Positions 32,599 to 43,162 of a stretch of 64,000 bases of DNA are shown piece after piece (position 1 is the stretch's first letter; every line of letters starts with the position of its first letter). Position numbers and translations under genes: made by a program. The DNA is from Limnephilus marmoratus. Its lineage: Eukaryota > Arthropoda > Insecta > Trichoptera > Limnephilidae. The stretch spans positions 2,728,001 through 2,792,000 of the forward strand of contig OU862913.1 of the NCBI GenBank assembly GCA_917880885.1, read 5' to 3'. Below the pieces are notes generated by a model that made no database searches, was not told the DNA's origin, and saw only the letters and a list, made by a program, of their open reading frames with translations.

Positions 32599-33533
32599 TT
32601 AAATGTGAATTATTTGAGCAGGAGAAGTTACAATGGGGACAGGTAAAAGGTTTTCTCCAGAATGGGTTCGTAAGTGCCTCGTTAAAGCTGATTTGATTGA
32701 GCAGGAGTAGTTACAATGGGAACATGAAAAAGGTTTTTCTCCTGAATGGATGCGTAAGTGCCCCGTTAAATTTGATTTGTCTGAGCAGGAGTAGTTACAA
32801 TAGGAACATGAAAAAGGTTTTTCTCCAGTATGGGTGCGTAGGTGCACAGTTAAATGTGATATGTTTGAGCAGGAATAGTTACAATGGGGACAGGAAAAAG
32901 GTTTTTCTCCAGAATGGGTGCGTAGGTGCACCGTTAAATGTGATTTGTTTGAGCAGGCGTAGTTACAATAGGAACATGAAAAAGGTTTTTCTCCAGTATG
33001 GGTGCGTAGGTGCACCGTTAAAGATGATTTGAGTGAGCAGGAGTAGTTACAATAGGAACATGAAAAAGGTTTTTCTCCAGTATGGGTGCGTAGGTGCCGT
33101 GTTAAACTTGATTTCTCTGTGCAGGAATAGTTACAATGGGGACAGGAAAAAGGTTTTTCTCCAGAATGGGTGCGTAGGTGCACCGTTAAATATGATTTGT
33201 TTGAGTAGGAGTGGTTACAATAGGAACATGAAAAAGGTTTTTCTCCAGAATGGGTGCGTAAGTGTCTTGTTAATTTTGATTTTTCTGAGCTGGAATAGTT
33301 ACAATGGGGACATGAAAAAGGTTTTTCTCCAGTATGGGTGCGTAGGTGCACCGTTAAACTTGATTTCTTTGAGCAGAAATAGTTACAATGGGGACAGGAA
33401 AAAGGTTTTTCTCCTGAATGGGTGCGTAAGTGCCTTGTTAAATTTGATTTGTTTGAGCAGGAGTAGCTACAATGGGGACATGAATGATATTCTTCTCCAG
33501 GGTGCATCAGTACATTCAAGCCCGTTATAATGT
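32599..33533 (-). CDS. C2H2 zinc-finger exon, ten fingers
   Basis: The exon starts at the acceptor TTTTTCAG (phase 1) and encodes DIITGLNVLMHPGEEYHSC followed by ten consecutive C2H2 fingers of 28 residues (C-x2-C-x12-H-x3-H). Typical ones are CPHCNYSCTEKSSLTRH, CSYCNYACSNKSHLTVH and CSHCNYSCSIKSALTRH, with TGEKPF/SGEKPF linkers. After finger ten a frameshift gives a short novel tail (SGENLLPVP onward) and a stop at 32599. Protein role expected: nuclear DNA binding. Fingers are strongly homogenised, alternating TVH and TRH helices, which points to recent unequal crossing-over or conversion. It joins in frame to 33622-33777. Whether the truncated form is made is unknown; ten intact fingers would suffice for binding. 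Confidence 0.8.
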
Positions 33534-33621
33534 CTGAAAAATATTAACGATAAAATTCAATAAGTATATATATCTATAATGAAAATAGAAAATTATTAAA
33601 AGAAACAAAAAACGATATTAC

Positions 33622-33777
33622 CTGCAGCAGTCTCTGCAATACTTTCAGAGTGCTCTAAGCATTCCTTTTTAACATCTGTCAGGTCTATGTCTATTTCCGT
33701 GTAAGGGATACTCTCTCCGTCTTCTTCTCGGGGTCCTAGTTCTGCCTTGATGGGTACAGTGTCCACATTAATGCTAC
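33622..33777 (-). CDS. acidic module exon of the ten-finger gene
   Basis: A 156-bp internal exon, acceptor GTTATTCCAG, donor GCTGCAG|GTAATA, phase 1 on both sides. It encodes NVDTVPIKAELGPREEDGE, PYTEIDIDLTDVKKECLEHS and ESIAETAA. It lies 88 bp upstream of the finger exon and joins it in frame as DIITG. The module holds two SUMO-consensus-like sites (IKAE, VKKE). It is closest to the exon at 16375-16524, so the two finger genes are paralogues. Confidence 0.75.
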
Positions 33778-34116
33778 CTGGAATAACAAAAACGAAACAT
33801 TTATAATATGAGTATGCATGTAGTACATTAAAAATTCGTTGTGGGTCGGGGCTATTTATGAAATTATATGATTTATACTCGTACTTGTATTTATTGTTGG
33901 ATTGATTCATTAGTTTAACAAAGATCCTGCTGATAAGCTATTTGCAGTAACTAAGCAGATACATAATATTTGATAAGTATATTATATTATAAAACCGTTT
34001 TTATTTATTTTTTTGAAGAAAATGGATTTAAAAAAGAAAGTTTCAATAAGGATGAAGTTATCTCTAGACTTGCTCTTGTTGAAGGAGCAGTTATTAATAA
34101 TAATTGTAATATTTAA

Positions 34117-34262
34117 TTAAATGAAGACAACATAAGCGAAAGTCAGTCGAAAATCTGAGAACAGAAAAATCGGAAAAAGATATTGACACCGCTGGGACTT
34201 GAACCCAGGACCTCTTGCTTTCCGGGCAAACGCGCTAACCACTGCGCCACCGTGCCGATATC
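34117..34262 (-). mobile_element. tRNA-derived SINE (family S3), minus orientation
   Basis: The minus strand reads GGCACGGTGGCGCAGTGG (A box), then GGTCCTGGGTTCAAGTCCC (B box) and GCGGTGTCAATATC. The body TTTTTCCGATTTTTCTG and CGACTGACTTTCGCTTA follows. The tRNA-like part is very well kept, but the body and an inverted copy at 34351-34450 argue for a SINE rather than a tRNA gene. Confidence 0.7.
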
Positions 34263-34350
34263 CAATTCGGTCATTTTTAACTGTATCATACCCACATTAT
34301 CTTCATTCTCTTAACGCATATATTATTGGCAACTATCTTTATGTATGATT

Positions 34351-34450
34351 GCTGGGTTCAAGTCCCAGCGGTGTGAATATCTTTTTCCGATTTTTCTGTT
34401 CTCAGATTTTCGACTGACTTTCGCTTATATTGTCTTCATTTAATTAAATA
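34351..34450 (+). mobile_element. SINE S3, inverted partial copy
   Basis: Begins within the head at GCTGGGTTCAAGTCCCAGC, continues with the S3 body in plus orientation and ends ATTAAATATTACAA. It forms an inverted repeat of ~100 bp with 34117-34262; the 5' head half is missing. Confidence 0.7.
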
Positions 34451-35517
34451 TTACAATTTGAGGTTTTACTCATTAAGTTAAAATAAAAGAAAAAAAAAAA
34501 AAAATAATAATAATAATTGTTCTATTCTAATAGCCGACAGTTGTCTTGTTATAAACAGTTAGTTATTACCACATTATCAAGGGCAATCATTTAGAAAATT
34601 AGTTCTGTAGGGGCGTGTAAATAGCCCCTGACACGAGGGAAATACAACCCTATGTAAATTAAGGAAAGTTGAACTCTTCCCTATGTGACACAAAACAGTC
34701 TACACAGCAATTCCAAAATTCTAAGTGAAAACAAAACAATACTCACTCAGAGAATGCAGCTCTTGCACGATGTCCAGCACAAAACGACACTAGTTTTCAT
34801 TCAAAATATTGATTTTCGCCAAGGCGGTAAGTGCACAATCTCAACATGTGTTTAGCACAGGAAGGAAGTTCAAACAAAGAATATAAATTTGCATATTAAT
34901 AATACGTGCCAACATCTTAACAATAATAATTAAATTATGGGTGAATTATTCGATTATGATTTGACTAGGAGTGACATCTCTTGGCTTTCACTAACACTCA
35001 GGTCGGAAGTAATTGCCTTCAACACAGAGGTAAGAAAATGCATGAATATACTGAATTTCAATGTCACAGGTAAATTCAATATAATACAAAAACCCTAGAT
35101 GGCGCCCTAATGGTCCCATAGCATAAATTATTAATATAAATTAGACTAATGCCCAAATTTATTTAAATATATTTTATGGAGCGTATCCAAGTTCCAAACT
35201 TTCAAACCAATTTTAATATTTTTTATTATACATACTTTAGGTAAAAAAGTATTATGGAAAAAGTAAATTTGTTTAAAGATACCATTGAGAAATAAGCAAG
35301 GGAGAAATAATAATAATAAATATGTTGTATTACGTGGGCATAAACTATTTACTATTAGTTCAAGACATTTTGTTGTGAAAAGTTTTATTTTAATAATTTT
35401 TCGAGGACCTGTACCCATGCGCTATGCGGCCCACGGGTGGTACTACAAACATTCAAATTTTCCCGAGAGCAAACAGGTTCCCCGCCCCTGACTTAAAAAA
35501 ACAAGAATACGATTTAC
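34451..35517. other. intronic/spacer AT-rich sequence
   Basis: Nothing recognised: no long frame, no repeat of this window, only simple A and TAA runs near 34490-34520. If the four-exon gene model is right this is intron. Confidence 0.45.
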
Positions 35518-35670
35518 CTGCTGTTTGGGTAATTCTTTCAGAGCGCTCTGAGCATTCCTTTTTAACATCCGGGTGATCTATGTCAATTTCCGTATAAGTA
35601 ATTCCCCCTTTAACTTCTTCTCGAGGACCTGGTTCTGCCTTGATGGGAACAGTCTCCACATTACTGCTAC
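35518..35670 (-). CDS. second acidic module exon
   Basis: A 153-bp exon between acceptor TTTGTACAG and donor ACAGCAG|GTAAAT, again phase 1 at both ends. It encodes SNVETVPIKAEPGPREEV, ITYTEIDIDHPDVKKEC and SERSERITQTA. Because its length is a multiple of three and its phases match, it can be included or skipped without disturbing the frame between 40002-40155 and 33622-33777. It contains IKAE and VKKE. Its position next to the piggyBac-like element end (35723) is notable. Alternatively it is an exon of a lost paralogue. Confidence 0.65.
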
Positions 35671-36534
35671 CTGTACAAACAACAATACAATACCTACATT
35701 GATATACCGAGAAGAACAGTGTTTAACCCTCCCAAATCCACGATGCGATTTTAGTTTACAACGCTGTTACAAACATCAATAACTCCTCAAATGCTTCAAT
35801 CATTAAATCAACATTTTAGGTATACCTAAAAATATATATTTTTGCATCCGTAAAATATATTTAAAAAATTGTGTCGATTCTGTATAAAATAATAAAAAAA
35901 TGTTTTTCTAAAAGTCGACACATTTCTATGTCAGATGAGACAACAAATTTTAAATTTCTACGGGAATAACAGAGAAGACAAAACAATAATTCATTCCAAC
36001 CTCATTAACCTACGTCCAATATTACGATCTCCTTTTAGTAATGTATGACAAAAACAGATGTAAAATAAAACGTTAAAACCTTTTGCCTATCTGTAGGGAC
36101 TATTTTACTTCTCAAAGTTGACATCATAATACGTTTGTCGTCGCTTTCTAGTGCATTTATTTGAAATGTCTGAAAACAGAGATGACAATATTAATTATCT
36201 TGCTGCAAAAAAACTTGGGTTGCTTGACATTCCGTTTTCATTATAAAAAGAGCCACAAAAAAATAAGGAACAACATCGGAAGGTTCGGCCAACCGAACAC
36301 CTGATCCTCAAACCAGAGTCATTTTTTAATCCCTTTCTGCGTATTTCTTTAAAATTAACGACAAAATGTTGCGATTGTAGACAATCAGACGATGTTTTTT
36401 GTTAAGTTTTATGTGTTTTGGGTTATTTGCAGGGTCATGCCACATTAGTTCAGAAGTAATAAATGTTTAATTTCATTTTATTTTTATCAAATAATCTCTT
36501 CGTGGAAGACTTGATTAAGACAATGACAATGCAG

Positions 36535-37010
36535 TACTTTTTTTACAATAGCTCCACACAGGAGGCCCTGAGAAAAATAATTCCCCTCAGGGCCTATGTA
36601 ATCCTTGGGGATGATGTGTGGAGGGTCTTTTTAGGAAAGGAAGGTTAGGAATTTCTGAGAAGGAAAGGGATATAAGGGGTGGGTAGGAATCTGGGCGTCA
36701 TTGTGTCCAGGAGTGACGGACGTATGAATCCATCTCTTCCACTGCGGTATAAGGCGATGTTCCGAGAGAGTACAGCTAGAGAAGTCAAAGGGACTCCCTC
36801 AACCATTCTCTCCTGATCCGGCCTGCCATGCAGTAGGTAGGCAGATGCATCCACCGCCAAAATCTGGACAAATCTCTACCTATGAACCCGGGCACCCCTA
36901 CTAAGTCACGAAACGTAGCTTACTACTTGGGGTGACCTTTGGCAGAGGTGTTGGTTATCCAAAAAATGGTTCCCGGGGCGGCGGCACCCATACCCGCCTC
37001 CCAAATTGAA
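36535..37010 (-). repeat. family X copy in piggyBac-like C
   Basis: Nearly full length: T-run, GCTCCACACAGGAGGCCCTG, through GGCACCCCTACTAAGTCACG to CCGGGGCGGCGGCACCC and CCGCCTCCCAAATTG. Counterpart of 26300-26718 and 62375-62822. Confidence 0.8.
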
Positions 37011-37489
37011 AAGTAAGGCATGGAACTGGCAAAGGAAGGATAATTGTTGACATGCTGTATAAATGAGATTCCTGATATATATGTATGTGTTGTTTGGATG
37101 AAGACAATACCTCATCCAAAATACGATTGTAAACATTACTGCACCACCATAAAACTCTTTTGTGAGGGTCGGGTGCAATATTTAGAATCTTACCTACCTA
37201 TTTCATTACTAAAACTACCCCCATAAAATAATTATTTTAAAAAGGGACTTTCTTTCCATTGAAACAGTAGCAAAGTGACCTCTTTACCAATGATTATTAC
37301 ATGGAAGGAAGTAGCAATAAATGTAAATGGTTAGGTTTCAATGAATTGAAGGTACAATTTGCAATGAATGTTAGGATTTTAAGAATATATTTTTTTTGGA
37401 ATTATTTATTATTTTTACTATTTTAGAACGCTCACTGTCTTTGTTTAACTTGCTATTTCGATCATCTTCTAAAATGCATATTTTTCATA

Positions 37490-37802
37490 ATAACGGCATG
37501 CCGCCACCTCGAAAACCATTTATTGGACAACCAACACTTCTGCCATAAGTGACCTCAAGTAGTTTGTTACGTTTGGTGACTTAGCAGGGGTGCCCAGGTT
37601 CATGGGGTAGGTTTGGTTCCGGATCTTGGCGGCGGGTACGTCTGCCTACCAAATGGCTCTGCGTGACTGACCGGGTTGGGAGAGACTGGTTGAGGGAGAC
37701 CTTTTGACCACTCCAGCAGGAAGACCTTTCCCCAAAGATGACATAGGCCCTGAAGCGAATTATTTTCCCCAGAGCCTCATGTGTGAATCTAATGTAAAAA
37801 AA
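37490..37802 (+). repeat. family X copy, internally deleted, in piggyBac-like C
   Basis: GGCATGCCGCCACCTCG head, GGGGTGCCCAGGTTCATGG, then the tail with GGCCCTGAAGCG...CCAGAGCC and an A-run. It shares the internal deletion of 24649-24940 and 59030-59310. Confidence 0.7.
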
Positions 37803-38397
37803 ATACTGTATGTCTGCACTACAGTATCCACAGCTCTTATAGTTTCGTATAGTACTAGATGACAAGTGGTCGCCATTTTACGATTTAATGCAGATTTACT
37901 ATAGACGAATGCATTACACAATATGTAGATAAATATAATAACAAAGTCTTTGTTTTGCTTTTTTGTAAAAATCTTTTACATCTCCATTTTTACTTATATT
38001 TTGTTATGATAAACACGTCGGTTTAATGTTTAAATAAGAATTTACCTAATTGATTTTTGTCGTTATGTTCCTGTGAAATAAATGTTTTTAATTTGCTATA
38101 CAAACTATTTCCACTTATAATAGTAAATTTTATCGTAAAGGTTATCTTTAAAATTCGGAAAAATGTTAAAACTTACGAGTATTATAAAAAATACTAGTGT
38201 GCAGTTCACACCGGTAGAAGCGAAACCTTCAGAAAAAAGAGTCGGAAGGCTACTTAGCACCGCATAAAGAGGAGACCGATTATTCTAACCCATTCTCTAT
38301 AAAATCTATAGATGCATGTGTTTGTCTCTTTTTTGTGTCGCTTTTTCGTTTCATCCAGTTTCAAATCACAACGGTGCTAAAGAAGTTTTTACTTCAA

Positions 38398-38840
38398 TGA
38401 TCGGGCCAGTTACATGAAAAGATCGATCATAGTAAACGGCTCGATTTGACCTAGAAAGTTCGATTAAACGATTAGTAACATCTCGATCGGCTGACCTTAG
38501 AGTAAGCTGCCTATCGCTTAAGTTTTGTCGGACACATAGTTCCGATATATAGGCTGGCGCCATTCCTCCTTACTATAGTTTTATGTGCACCGTGATGGTT
38601 TATCATTATATATTGTCCTGTGCCAAAACAGCACTCACTATTGGTGTTAATATTGTTCTTAAGGAATTGCTTCGTATATTTTTGTATATTCGTTATTTCA
38701 CATTATTTAATAATTTTTTTAGGACTCGTAAGGAACACTGTAGGTTAATTTTAAGTTTATTATAATTAAGCGCACTTGAAGTGAAATATCACAAAACTGC
38801 GTTATATAAATACTACGTTATTATTATTATTATAAAGTAA
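38398..38840 (+). repeat. insertion specific to piggyBac-like C with LINE-like 3' end
   Basis: Absent from copies A and B. It ends GCGCACTTGAAGTG, TTATATAAATACTACG and repeated TTA. This resembles the 3' terminus at 55880-55945 (GCGCCCTTGAGGTG, then TTATAAATTAGCC), suggesting a 5'-truncated LINE insertion with a (TTA)n tail. Confidence 0.55.
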
Positions 38841-40001
38841 TTTTAACATTATTTTTTTTTGTGGTTTGCTTATTCTTTCTTTTAGTGTCGCTTTTTCGTT
38901 TCATCCAGTATCAAATCACAACGGTGATAAAGACGTTTTTCACTTCAAAATAATTATAATTTATTTTTTCGTGGTTTGCTTTTGCGTAAAACTGTAAAAA
39001 AAATTAAAATTCGAGTGTTTTTTAAGTATTGTATTTTTCTTGTAATCTATTTCTCTACGCAACTAGTGTTAAAACCGTTCAATCTGGTATTAACTTAGAT
39101 CAGCAAACATAAAAAGCTCTTTACGATAAAGTATTTTTTGTAAATGTATTTAAAAAATGATAGTAGGTCGGTGTCAGCCCTTACTAGTACCTAGCGCATT
39201 CCACATGTGGCTTTCTGAACAATGGTACTATTCTGGAGGCTAACGTGACCCTAGGCGGTCGCTGTCACAGGCGCCCGCCTTGTTGGGCGTTTCAAATAAT
39301 ATTTGATTACTTATTATGAATGATTATTTTTTTAATATTTCAGTTTTAGGGCACAAAATCAATTTTTTTTCTTACAATAAATTAATATAAGCCAAATAAA
39401 AAATATTCACAACAATATTTTTACAAAAAACCTAAAATAATTTCCAAATCCCATAGAGTAACGCTGTGTAACAAGACGGTTTGTCGAGGGTATTTTTAGC
39501 ATGGTATGGGAAAGGTTAACATTCTAAATTATGATCGTCCTTCCTCCAGATTGTATATACTAAGGAGTAATATTAATTGAATAAAAAGTGAATTAAAATA
39601 ATGAAGATAGAAGTACCTTTGAAAAACCTTGTAAAAGCGATAGTTTAAATAACAGACTTTGGGATTAATTTCAGAAATAAGAAGAACCCTAGACGTCCGC
39701 TTCAGGGACCGTCGCTTTAGAAAGGAAATACCATTTACTTTTGAGCACCTTCAGAACGGAGTTTGGTTGTTTTAATATTTTTAATGCATCAAAATATATG
39801 TAACTTATATCGGTCCAAATAAGATGAGGTCTTCACTCGGGAAATCGAGAACTTTTATGAAAAATACAAGTAGTAACGAATTTAAGTATCTGACAGTCAA
39901 CTGAAAATGTTCCATACGTCCGTCAGCGAAAAAAATGCAAAACGGACATGAATTCAGGACATATGAGATCAACATTTTCTTACTTTTGCAATGTAACTTA
40001 C

Positions 40002-40155
40002 TGACTGCCAAAGTGCTCGCCGCATACTGCAAACATTCCTTCTTCACATCCGGGAGGTAGATATCTATATCCGTATAGGGCATTTCACCTGCGCCTTCTT
40101 CCTGGGACCCTGGTTCCACCTTGATGGAAACACTCTCTGGGTTGGGAAGATCCAT
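40002..40155 (-). CDS. first coding exon of the zinc-finger gene (acidic module)
   Basis: ATG at 40155 opens MDLPNPESVSIKVEPGSQEE, PYTDIDIYLPDVKKECLQY and AASTLAVS, ending at the donor GTCA|GTAAGT (phase 1). The donor phase fits the acceptors at 35670 and 33777. The module contains IKVE and VKKE. This start is chosen because no in-frame upstream coding is seen and the next ~1 kb looks like promoter/5' UTR. Reading on past the donor gives unrelated residues, supporting the splice site. The exon may also head a separate single-module transcript. Confidence 0.7.
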
Positions 40156-41083
40156 GACCTTCTGTGATAGTGTTCCGATTTAAAATACCGATGGTAAACT
40201 CGTCCCAGCTTTAAATAAATTAGACCTGCAACTAACAGAACCTTGATACATCATCCTATTTAAGAGTGTTTATCATAGAGCTTTAAGTTATCCAAAACAA
40301 TCAAAGCCTCGGAAGTGATTTGGACAACTCTACAATAAATTTAATAATCAAAGACAGTTGTTATAACTCGAAAATCAAACATCAAGGTGGCTGAAAAAAA
40401 ACGTTTAGCCCTGCATTCTTCAATAAATATATAAAGACATGAAATTATAAAAAATTTCCGTTCGCCGATTGCTTATTACGCTTGTAGGAGTCATTCAATT
40501 GATCGAAAAAAAAAAACAAAATATATTTTAAAACTGGAAATACATATACGCAACAAATAACGGCGTGTAAAAAAATTGTCTTTACAATGACGATTGAAGT
40601 ATAAAATATGGATTGGGAAGATCCACGGCCTTCTGTAATAGCGTTCCGATTTAAAGTAAAGATGGTGAATTGGTCCCAGCTCTAAATTAATGAGACCTGA
40701 AACAGAACCTTGATACAACATCCTGTTTAAGAGTGGTTATAATAGAGCTTTTAGTTATCTAAAACATTCAAAGCCTCGGACAACTCCACACTGAATATAA
40801 TAATCATAGACGGTTCTTAAACCTCGAGAATTCAACTATTAAGTTGGGTGAAAAAACCTTAATGCGCTACATTCTCGTATAAATATACCTACATAAACAT
40901 AACAATTATAAAAATATTCTGCTCGCAGATTGTTTCTTACTCTAATACGAGTCATGCAATTGATAAAAAAAAAATAGTTATATTTAAAAACTGGAAATAT
41001 AGCAACACAAATATAATAACATACTAACACGCAACAAATAACGGCGTGTAATTTTTTTTCTTTATAATGACGATTGAAGTATA
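40140..41083 (-). repeat. 473-bp tandem duplication of the gene 5' region
   Basis: 40140-40612 is repeated at about 40613-41083. Shared words include TTGGGAAGATCCA, CCTTGATACA, CAAAGCCTCGGA and CGCAACAAATAACGGCGTGT. The repeat begins within the first codons of exon 1, so the second unit carries the 5' UTR/promoter candidate plus about 13 coding bases. In that unit the start codon is GTG instead of ATG. Divergence is moderate, so the duplication is not very recent. Confidence 0.85.
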
Positions 41084-41368
41084 AAATATCTCACAGCCGC
41101 TTTCACCAATTTAACGACAAAAGAAAGTCCACTCAGTTAAGGACTCCGAGAACTAAGTGCAATGTTGACTTCACAAACATGACTGTCAGAAAGTACATTT
41201 TTTAAAAGGAGCAACGGTTTAATAGCAAATTAAATGATTTATTCTCGTGACCGCAATACAAAGTGAAGAACAGGCAAACTTACTATGGAATAGTTTACGT
41301 GAGCCGATCCAGTTCACTTTACTGTCATGTGGGTGGAAGTGGAAGGTACTATCCCTATTATATTTAAT
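41084..41368. other. spacer upstream of the duplicated 5' region
   Basis: No repeat or frame of note recognised. Confidence 0.35.
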
Positions 41369-41660
41369 ATAGGTAAACATTTAATAAACTTACTAATTAC
41401 TTGCTTGAAATTTTTGACAGCGACCGTAAATCTAAAAAAAACAATCCAATGTAGTCTCGTCTGTCGCGTGTTAACCTGGTTGGTTTTGGTTTGCCCAATA
41501 TAAAAGGGACTTGTAAATATAGGTAAAGATTTAATAAAGTTACTAATTGCTTGGTTGACATTTTTGACAGCGACCGTAATTCTAAAATAAACAATCCCAC
41601 GTAGCCGTCGCGTATTAACATGGTTGGTTTTGGTTTGCCCAACATAAAAGGGACTTGTAG
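41369..41660. repeat. ~150-bp tandem duplication
   Basis: Units start ATAGGTAAACATTTAATAAA at 41369 and ATAGGTAAAGATTTAATAAA at 41519. Both include TTTTTGACAGCGACCGTAA, GGTTGGTTTTGGTTTGCCC and ATAAAAGGGACTTGTA. Non-coding as far as can be seen. Confidence 0.85.
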
Positions 41661-41891
41661 CAGGCTCAGACGTTTCAATTATAGTTGATAGATTTTTATC
41701 GAGGAACCACAAATTGTTTGAAAAAACGTGTTCAACTTCGTTGTATCGTCTGAACCAGATATTTGGCCTTAGCCAATGTGACATGAACCTACTTACGTAC
41801 AAGAAGTGCGGCGGTCAAATCCAATCTATTGAAGAAACGTCACAAGAAAAGTGTACTTAAGTACAATAATATCATTAATAACTTCAGTTAT

Positions 41892-42030
41892 TATAAGCAA
41901 TAATTGTCAGCCTGAAACACTCATTTACATTGAAAAATCTTCCGAGAAAAGATACTTGCCACCAACGGCACTTGAACCCGTGTCCTTCTGATTGCCGGTC
42001 GGATGCTCTGACCACTGAGCTATGGCGGCT
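41892..42030 (-). mobile_element. tRNA-derived SINE (family S2)
   Basis: Minus strand: GCCGCCATAGCTCAGTGGTC, then CGGGTTCAAGTGCCGTTGG (B box with one change), the S2 body TCTTTTCTCGGAAGATTTTT and GAGTGTTTCAGGCTGA. Third copy of the family at 11.0-11.5 kb. Confidence 0.8.
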
Positions 42031-42311
42031 AACTATTAACTTCAGAATAGAATTATGATGGTCACAGAAGTTACTCAAAACTGCAGAAATGGAACACAAA
42101 TATTGTTCAATTAATACAAATTGGAGGAAAAATCGTATTTTGCAAGACGAAATACGTTCGTTTTCGTACAGTGACAAGTGCAATGACAATAATGACATTT
42201 CCACAGATAGGTACAAATCATCCGCATCTTTTGCATTACTAATAGACAAAGGTAACCGGAATTTTTTGGAAAGCATTGAAGTACTTACATATTAGATTAG
42301 CCAAAAGCATT

Positions 42312-42423
42312 TTCGTTATTTGTTTTTGGGGTGTTATGCCGTGTTGCGCTACCTTCTTCTTTAGCCCTAAAGTAGGAGGTAGCGCAACACGGCACAACAC
42401 CCCAAAAACAAATAACGAAAATA
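42312..42423. mobile_element. Penelope-like termini, head-to-head hairpin
   Basis: Left arm TTTTCGTTATTTGTTTTTGG and GGTGTTATGCCGTGTTGCGC, right arm its near-perfect complement (GCGCAACACGGCACAACACC and onward), with a ~6-bp centre AGCCCTAAAG. Arms are ~50 bp. The sequence is the terminal part of the Penelope-like family (compare 53815-53850) in both orientations. Confidence 0.8.
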
Positions 42424-42580
42424 CTTACATATATCGAATCTTATCACAATATCGAAAATGTGTATGTGTTGTACCGACACACTTTGCTTTACTTTAAAAG
42501 ATTTCTTCCTATGGTAGGAAAGGAGGTTAGTTCAATAAGGGAGCAGCCGTGTAATATCATTTCTTTACAATGGATCTGTC

Positions 42581-42857
42581 AACTTGAGAGCCAAGGGCGG
42601 ATTCAGGATTTTTTTCTGGGAGGGACACAAGGGGCGGACGGGCAAAAAAATAAACAATTACTGTTAGAAATAAACTTGAAGTATCGTACTTCTAGTTTAT
42701 TTCTACAAGTTCAAGTATGCATAGGGAGGTTTATGAAAGTGTCAAAACAGTAGAAAAATTAAATGTTTAATAAAGACAGTTTTCTGTAATGTGATGGAAT
42801 CTCCACAGTGCACAAAAATACCTCCCCCCCCCCCCGCCCCACTTAATCCGCCACTGA
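42581..42857. mobile_element. short hAT-like element
   Basis: The left end has GGGCGGATTCAGG, the right end the complement of CAGTGGCGGATTAAG, a TIR type common in hAT-related MITEs. GATCTGTC lies at 42573-42580 and 42858-42865 as an 8-bp duplication. The left TIR is preceded by ~11 unexplained bases, so the left end is imperfect. A C-run lies near the right end. Confidence 0.5.
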
Positions 42858-42865
42858 GATCTGTC

Positions 42866-43154
42866 TACGCGTTTACGCGCAGCTCCGTAATGAAAATGAC
42901 CCCACTCCTGGACACGACGGAGAAGGGGTCACATAACTTTTTTTAATATGGCGTGGGCAGCGGTTACGGCGTATAATGTTGAGCTTGTTAGCGTATTTTA
43001 GGGTAAATTAAGCTTGGTGACATCTAATAATGACAATGAGTAAATGCAAGACACAAATAGGTTGTGTTATAACGGAATTGATTTATTGGTAAAAGTTAAG
43101 ATTTACCGCAAATGTATAAACCCATGGAATGTTACAAAATGTAATATATTCTTA
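42866..43154. other. spacer
   Basis: Nothing recognised. Confidence 0.35.
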
Positions 43155-43162
43155 GAAAACAA

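Larger units (their letters stand above)
35727..39515 (-). mobile_element. piggyBac-like composite element, copy C (complete ends)
   Basis: Flanked by TTAA at 35723-35726 and 39516-39519. The inner ends read CCCTCCCAAATCC at the left and, on the complement, CCTTTCCCATACC at the right, an imperfect inverted repeat with the CCYT start usual for piggyBac elements. It is 3.8 kb and colinear, inverted, with copies A and B. It contains two family X copies in opposite orientation and a local insertion at about 38398-38840. No transposase frame was found, so it is non-autonomous. In the proposed gene it lies in the intron between exons 40002-40155 and 35518-35670. Confidence 0.65.

Noticed and set aside
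32697..33530. plus-strand frames of 111 and 165 codons with repeated SRSSYNGNMKKVFLQ
   Set aside because: They are antisense shadows of the 28-residue zinc-finger repeats on the minus strand.
34180..34262. tRNA gene on the minus strand
   Set aside because: It is attached to a body that recurs inverted at 34351-34450. A functional tRNA cannot be fully excluded without scoring.
39805..40001. coding continuation of the exon starting at 40155
   Set aside because: The residues lose all similarity to the module exactly at a GTAAGT donor, so the extension is read-through into intron.
42460..42753. 97-codon plus-strand protein
   Set aside because: Crosses the hAT-like element boundary and has no conserved features.
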